Positions 58,429 to 64,000 of a stretch of 64,000 bases of DNA are shown in pieces. The stretch is taken from NCBI RefSeq assembly GCF_902713425.1, contig NC_081223.1, positions 702,001 through 766,000 of the forward strand, in the 5' to 3' direction. The notes below the pieces were generated by a model that had not been told where the DNA came from, did no database searches, and was given only the letters and a program-made list of their open reading frames with translations. Source of the stretch: Acipenser ruthenus (taxonomy: Eukaryota > Chordata > Actinopteri > Acipenseriformes > Acipenseridae). Position numbers and translations under genes: made by a program. Every line of letters begins with the position of its first letter. The stretch's first letter is position 1.

Positions 58429-58701
58429 GTTCAATTTAACTTATTTTTAAAAATAATAAATTTCAGCACTCAATACCATTTTAATTTCCATTTTAAATCG
58501 GACTAAAATAGTGTTCCTAACACAGATTGCATTTTTTTTTATAACAGACTACTTGTTAACCTCACTGAAAAATATTTTGTGTCCAAACATGTTATTTAAC
58601 TTGATTGTTTTAAAATTCCAAATAACATATTACTTTGAAAAAACATCGTTTTTAATGCAGCCCTATTGGAGTATTTAAAATATGGTTATATTTATATGCC
58701 A

Positions 58702-59064
58702 GCAACGGTGTGTTAATTTAACGAAGCGCCTAACGCCGCTCGGAACGTTCGCATTTTTAAATCCTAACGGTCTCTGCTCAGCTGAGTGGAATGTTCACGA
58801 GCCGGTTGCCTAGCAGCGTCTCCCCCTCCTTCTCTGCCCCGCCCTCTCGCCCTCTCTCGTTGCTCCAGTTAGGAGTTCAAATTTACCTTCGTTATATTAG
58901 CTCAATTCTTTACTAGCTTACAAATTAGCTTATTAGGTGCTTTTTTGTTTTTAAGATGGTTCAGGTGCATTCCGGGCAGACTGACTGGAGCATCATTACA
59001 GTATAAGGCACTGCGCTCAGCTTTGTGTGGCGGCTGATACACAAAATAATGAACGACTATTAAA
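58702..59064 (+). other. X-block copy 6, short ORF interrupted
   Basis: The block is complete but the ORF from ATG 58956 meets TAA after 16 codons (GTATAAGGC for GTATACCGC). Confidence 0.6.
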
Positions 59065-59329
59065 TAAATCACATGTATTGCTTTTTAATGCTAAATATGT
59101 ATCTGGTATTCTAAGTATTATCAACAATTAATAATTCAGCTCTATTCATATTCAGAATGTAATACAGTATTAAAACTATCAAACTGACTGGAAACATGGA
59201 ACACATTAATTGCGATCGATTCGATACCAATAGGATTACATAAGAGCTGTTGTGTATAGACAATGTCGTAAACGCCAAAATGAACACGGACGGTCTTTAT
59301 TAAGGGCTGACTCGTTTAGATGTTCGAGA

Positions 59330-59720
59330 GATCTAGGTGTACTGGACAAATCTACTGGATTTTTTCCAAATCGTAAGTGTACCGCCTGTGATAATACATT
59401 TAAAACTAAGAAAATGCACAAGCCATACAACGAAAAAAAAGAGCACAGTATCTTACAAGTGATTGTGTTTCAACTCATGTCATTTATGTGATTTCTTGTC
59501 CTAGCCATTTGCAATATGGTGGTAAAACTATTAGACAGTTACAATTGCACATTAATGAGCGAGCATAAAAGTTCAATTAGGAGAAAATATATTCATCGAC
59601 CACTCGCTAGACATTTTGTAGATGCCAAACATTCCGTTTCAGATCTTACATTCTGTGGCATACAAACATTTTCAAGATCGCAGTGGTGGTAATGTCACGG
59701 GTGACGAATGTGTTGATTAT
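59330..59720 (+). mobile_element. Penelope-like element fragment, second copy
   Basis: Near-identical to 54800-55190, duplicated with the array unit. Decayed. Confidence 0.65.
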
Positions 59721-60565
59721 TATTTTTTTCAGTATTATCACTTATGATTTTTGAATTTTAATTGGATTGGTTTTCCTTTTTTTGCACAGTTTGTTTATTT
59801 GAATTATTGTTTTATTTCTGACCATGAGATGCATTTTAAAGTGTATTTGTTCACTTAACCATACGTCATCCACTCTCTGGTCCAGACCTCCTCTTAGGGC
59901 TCCTGTCCAGACGTCTGTTTGTGCAGCCCTCTCCATAGGGTGCTGCGCTTCAGCTGAAGGCCTCAGGAGAGATCCTGATATCCTGACATAAACCACGAAC
60001 GCAAAGGTTCTTGTCAGTACCTCTTTTCAAATGTCTTCAATCACCAAGTTCCGCAGTCCTCCCAGAGTGAGTCCACGAAAAAAAAATAACAAAACGAAAC
60101 TGACACTGTCCGTGCACAAAAAAAAAACCCAGCCGCTCACTGTCTAATCTCGTCCTCTTTATTTTCGTTTACTTCCCTCGGCTTCTCTCTCTTTCCTATT
60201 CCGGTATCTCCTAGTTCCATGCTCCCAGTCTCTTAGTTCCTCACCCTTTTTATTCCTCAAAGCCCTTCTAATTCCAGGTGTGTACAGGTACCTGCAATTG
60301 TTTGGGGCGGGACCTGAGGTCCGTGTGGACAGTGCTTGTGATAAACAAAACAAAAAATACTTTAATTACGAACTCCGTTTCACCCGTGCACCAAACAAAA
60401 TAGACAAATAATAATCAACACAGCAAAAAACACAGTGCAAAGCAAACAGAAAATTATGAAAAAGAAAAAAAAAACGATCTAAATAAAATATTCACACAAT
60501 ACTAATTAATACGTGCAGAAAATAAATAAATAAACACAGGCATAGCGTCACTTGTGTCAAATACA

Positions 60566-61025
60566 TACACATGTATTTATGTTTCGTTTGGAGGCAAATT
60601 AACCCAATACATTATTGCATTCTGCCACGTCATTAGATGAGAAAAGCCCCTTTGTGCCAGTGCGCATTCAGAGATGCGCTGAGAGAATCCGTCTTCTGTG
60701 TCACTCAGTACTGCCAGCTTTCCCCCGTTGGTGATATATTGGTCAGCATAGCTGCTTTCCAAGTAATTGACCAGAGATGATTCCCAGCCAATACAACTGT
60801 GTTTATGCCCACGTTTCAAATAATGAAATTTATAAAAGCAAATCGCATTGTTTTATGTTTTCTTTACTTTTAAAGCTGAGAATCAAACACACTTCCGACA
60901 ACTTCATAGCCCTGCTGGCTACGAACAAGTATTGAGTCGGCTGTTTCCCATGACCCTGGTGATACCGAGTGTTTTCCTAGTATCAGCGTCGGCATTACCA
61001 TGTGTTTGGCATGCTTGCTGTACAC
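60566..61025 (-). repeat. Repeat K, copy 3
   Basis: Near-identical to 56040-56500; 80-codon frame at 60577-60819 (minus). Confidence 0.6.
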
Positions 61026-61059
61026 TCTAGCATTGCATAACAAGCTAGCAAGACACCTG

Positions 61060-61131
61060 GACTTCGTGGCGCAACGGTAGCGCGTCTGACTCCAGATCAG
61101 AAGGTTGCGTGTTCAAATCACGTCGAGGTCA
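61060..61131 (+). tRNA. tRNA-Trp(CCA)
   Basis: Same sequence as 56534. Confidence 0.9.
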
Positions 61132-61743
61132 AAGCCGCCTTTGTTTTTATTACACACTGTTTCATTTGTTAACGTGTTTGAATTTGAATCTTTCCGGACA
61201 TTTATTTATACAATTTAGCCTATACAGCATATTGATTATATAGCGATCAAACAGATATTTATTGTATTGCGATTCATTTTTATGTTTCATTTGATACAGC
61301 ACAATAAGCTAAAGTGAATCCGAAATTACTGTTGACCAGTCTCCATTGACACAGTTGGGTAATAAAGTCATATTAACACTTCCTTGCATGAGATAGTGAA
61401 AATGTGTGTAACCTGTCAGTCAGTATTTTAAATTCATTTGGGATGGTTTAAGATTGTGAAGAAGTTTAAATATGCTGCGTATTTGCACATTGGGAACTTT
61501 GCATAATGACGTTTTTATTAATGCCACTTTCTGACGGACAGTAGTCAGGGTGATGATACAAGACCAGAGCCAAAAAAAAAACATTTGTTGAGAACCGCAT
61601 TTGGGAGAAAACTTAAGAGTTTCGAAACGCATTTGTAAAGGCATCGGATTCTATTATGCTGTTGCCGAGCTGTTGAACGTTTCTCATTATAGGATTACTG
61701 GATTGTCAAAAAGAATGCTATCTCGAAACATCAGTCTTGTCAA

Positions 61744-61816
61744 GCCGAAATAGCTCAGTTGGGAGAGCGTTAGACTGAAGAATTAAAGGTCCCTGGTTCG
61801 ATCCCGGGTTTCGGCA
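61744..61816 (+). tRNA. tRNA-Phe(GAA), anticodon-stem mismatch
   Basis: Anticodon GAA, good acceptor and box B. The 3' side of the anticodon stem is ATTAA for TCTAA, leaving one A-A mismatch. Confidence 0.8.
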
Positions 61817-61951
61817 AAGAACAAGACGCTATTTGTTTTGTATTATTTTGAACTAAAAAAACAGAGCACATTTATTCTTCAGCGTAATTGGATGAAATAA
61901 CAGAGTATCAGAATGCCATTTTCTAATGTGATTAAGAAATGCAAAAAACAT

Positions 61952-61958
61952 CGTCCCT

Positions 61959-62019
<61 letters not shown>

Positions 62020-62025
62020 AGAGAC
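61952..62025 (-). tRNA. tRNA-Asn(GTT)
   Basis: Intact copy, anticodon GTT. Confidence 0.9.
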
Positions 62026-62439
62026 CAACCTGTTATGCCGCCAAAGCATACGGGAGAGATGAGCAAGGCGAGCTGCTGCAGAACGTGATCGAGGGAGCAG
62101 AACTCAGCAGAACCTGAGATCACATCTAAGAAGAAAGCAACACGGGGCAGGAAAGTCTATGTAATCAATTATGGCAGCACAGCATATGTCGTTTTGTTAG
62201 ATAACACCCTGGGAGACAACAGAGCAGTGTGTGTAAATAGCTACAATGGAAACCATATACTTACGTCTTAATTTTGATACAGAACTGTGGTCATGTGTAA
62301 TCTGTTTTCATTATGATAATAAAGCTACAGTTCAGTGGATTATATTTGGAATCTTTGGTTCTGTCATTCACTATTTTCTCAAATAAGATGACAAATTAAT
62401 AGCTCAGTTGGTTACAGTGAAAGAAACGCGCACCAGTCA

Positions 62440-62512
62440 GCCCGGCTAGCTCAGTCGGTAGAGCATGAGACTCTTAATCTCAGGGTCGTGGGATCGAGCC
62501 CCACGTTGGGCG
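62440..62512 (+). tRNA. tRNA-Lys(CTT), box B change
   Basis: Stems intact, anticodon CTT. Box B is GGATCGAGCCC, T54 changed to A. Confidence 0.82.
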
Positions 62513-62857
62513 TCCTTTTTAAATACAAATTGAAGATGTTTCTTCGAGACAACGGAGCAAAGTATGATTATGTTCACAGTGTATACAGTATTGCAACAAA
62601 ATTACTTATTGGTCATTTTCAAATAGCAATTGCTATTGTAAAATGCATGCATCGTTTATAGCTATAACGATATTGAAAGAAATAATCTTACTTTTTTTGG
62701 GTTGACTTCAATCCGTTTCTTTTTTTACACTTGTCATAACATCATTCATGGAGCAACAGTTGGTATGTGCGTAATAAACCCAATCGGGCCTTGATACGAG
62801 AACCCTAGTGTGTGCTGAAATAAATAATGCGGTTTTCTACAATAACAAACGGAACTT

Positions 62858-62968
62858 GTCAGAATGGCCAAGTGGTCTACGGCGCCAGACTCAAGAACTC
62901 TGTCTTTCCAAAAATATTTGTGTTCTGGTCTCTGAGTGGAGGTGTGGGTTCAAATCCGACTTTTGACA
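62858..62968 (+). tRNA. tRNA-Leu(CAA) with intron, mildly degraded
   Basis: Complete layout with intron. The T stem has a mismatch (GTGGG/CCGAC) and box A is TGGCCAAGTGG. Confidence 0.75.
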
Positions 62969-63240
62969 GTTCAATTTTACGTATTTTTAAAAAGAATAGA
63001 TTTCTTTATTTTACTAGAAAAGATTGTTTTAAGGAAATCAACAGCTGATACGAAACTGTTGTCAGCACTCAATACCATTTTAATTTCCATTTTAAATCAG
63101 ACTAAAATAGTGTTCCTAACACAAATTGCATTTTTGTTGTAAACAGACTACTTGTTAACGTCACTGAAAAATATTTTGTGTCCAAACATGTTAAACTTGA
63201 TTGTTTTAAAATTCCAAATAACATATTACTTGAAAAACAT

Positions 63241-63390
63241 CTCCGTCTACCACTGGATCGTGGTCTCAGGCTGGGATGCAGACCATTGAGAACAGTATAA
63301 ACGATCTATTACTACACGCAGCTTACAGGAGAAATGCCCTCGTTTAACATGCTAGGATGATCGACTTCGGCATTCTCCAACTGCTGTTTA
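63241..63390. repeat. Block Y, second copy
   Basis: Matches 43121-43270; both precede an X-block. Confidence 0.6.
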
Positions 63391-63554
63391 CATTTTCTAA
63401 CACGTTATTAGGAAGAAAAATATTTTGTGTCCAAACATGTGTTATTTAATTTGATTGTTTTAATATTCCACATAACATATTACTTTGAAAAACATATATT
63501 TTTTTAATACAGTCCTATTTGAGTATTTAAAATATGGTTATATTCAAATGCCAG

Positions 63555-63916
63555 CAACGGTGTGTTAATTTAACGAAGCGCCTAACGCCGCTCGGAACGT
63601 TCGCATTTTTAAATCCTAACGGTCTCTGCTCAGCTGAGTGGAATGTTCACGAGCCGGTTGCCTAGCAACGTCTCCCCCTCCTTCTCTGCCCCGCCCTCTC
63701 GCCCTCTCTCGTTGCTCCAGCTAGGAGTTCAAATTTAGCTTCGTTATATTAGCGCAATTCTTTACTAACTTTTACAAATTAGCTTATTAGAAGCTTCGTG
63801 TTTTTAAGATGGTTCAGGTGCAGCCCGGACAGACTGACTGGAGCATCATTACAGTATACCGCACTGCGCTCAGCTTTGTGTGGCGGCTGATACACAAAAT
63901 AATGAACGACTGTTAA
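63555..63916 (+). other. X-block copy 7 with perfect X-box
   Basis: 63657-63669 reads GTTGCCTAGCAAC, a full palindromic X-box. ORF 63809-63916 is open (35 residues, ending NDC). Array continues past the window end. Confidence 0.6.
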
Positions 63917-64000
63917 ATAAATCACATGTATTGCTTTTTAATGTTAATATGTATCTGGTATTCTAAGTATTATCTGCAATTAATAATTCAGCTATATTCA

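Noticed and set aside
43441-64000. CRISPR-like array
   Set aside because: The repeats are kilobase-sized tandem tRNA units in vertebrate DNA; no short regular repeat-spacer pattern exists.

Overview
This is vertebrate nuclear DNA. It has spliced genes with GT-AG introns, an immunoglobulin V segment with recombination signals, SINE/LINE/MITE debris and many nuclear tRNA genes. The SINE head, the kappa-type V segment, a ZPAX egg-coat gene and a C2H2 zinc-finger gene with an acidic linker exon all fit a ray-finned fish, and a non-teleost such as a sturgeon is my best inference. No species-level proof is present.

Layout. (1) 0.5-9.3 kb, + strand: a poly-C2H2 zinc-finger gene. A 502-bp acidic linker exon lies between two arms of an inverted repeat, followed by a 6.9-kb intron full of repeats and a 15-finger terminal exon. 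(2) 10.3-16 kb: dispersed repeats, a SINE head, a lone damaged Ig kappa-like V segment on the minus strand with its 12-RSS, and a non-LTR reverse-transcriptase scrap. (3) 16-19.5 kb: a tRNA cluster (Leu, Lys, Asn, Phe, Arg remnant) that is the reverse complement of the large array further right. (4) 19.6-24 kb: dispersed repeats, a CR1-like LINE, another copy of the conserved block here called the X-block, and a small MITE. (5) 25.2-31.6 kb, minus strand: a complete 22-coding-exon gene whose phases all agree. It encodes a 934-residue zona pellucida protein that I assign to ZPAX. (6) 31.7-43 kb: microsatellites, an initiator Met tRNA, Ala/Glu/Lys/Phe/Asn tRNAs and pseudo-tRNAs, inverted duplications, and a SINE inserted in a repeat whose empty site is visible elsewhere. 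(7) 43-64 kb: a direct tandem array with units of about 4.3-6.4 kb. Each unit carries Trp, Phe, Asn (opposite strand), Lys and Leu tRNAs, with Glu in two units, and each boundary is a GC-rich block with an RFX-type X-box, a GC box and a short ORF.

The two full protein genes look unrelated to each other. The tRNA units show recent duplication with local decay: anticodon changes, B-box changes, and rearrangement breakpoints inside tRNA genes. The most unusual signals are the X-block with its 35-codon ORF in seven copies, two tRNA-Phe copies with an AAA anticodon, a palindrome-rich TAAACA block, and the inverted repeat around the zinc-finger exon.
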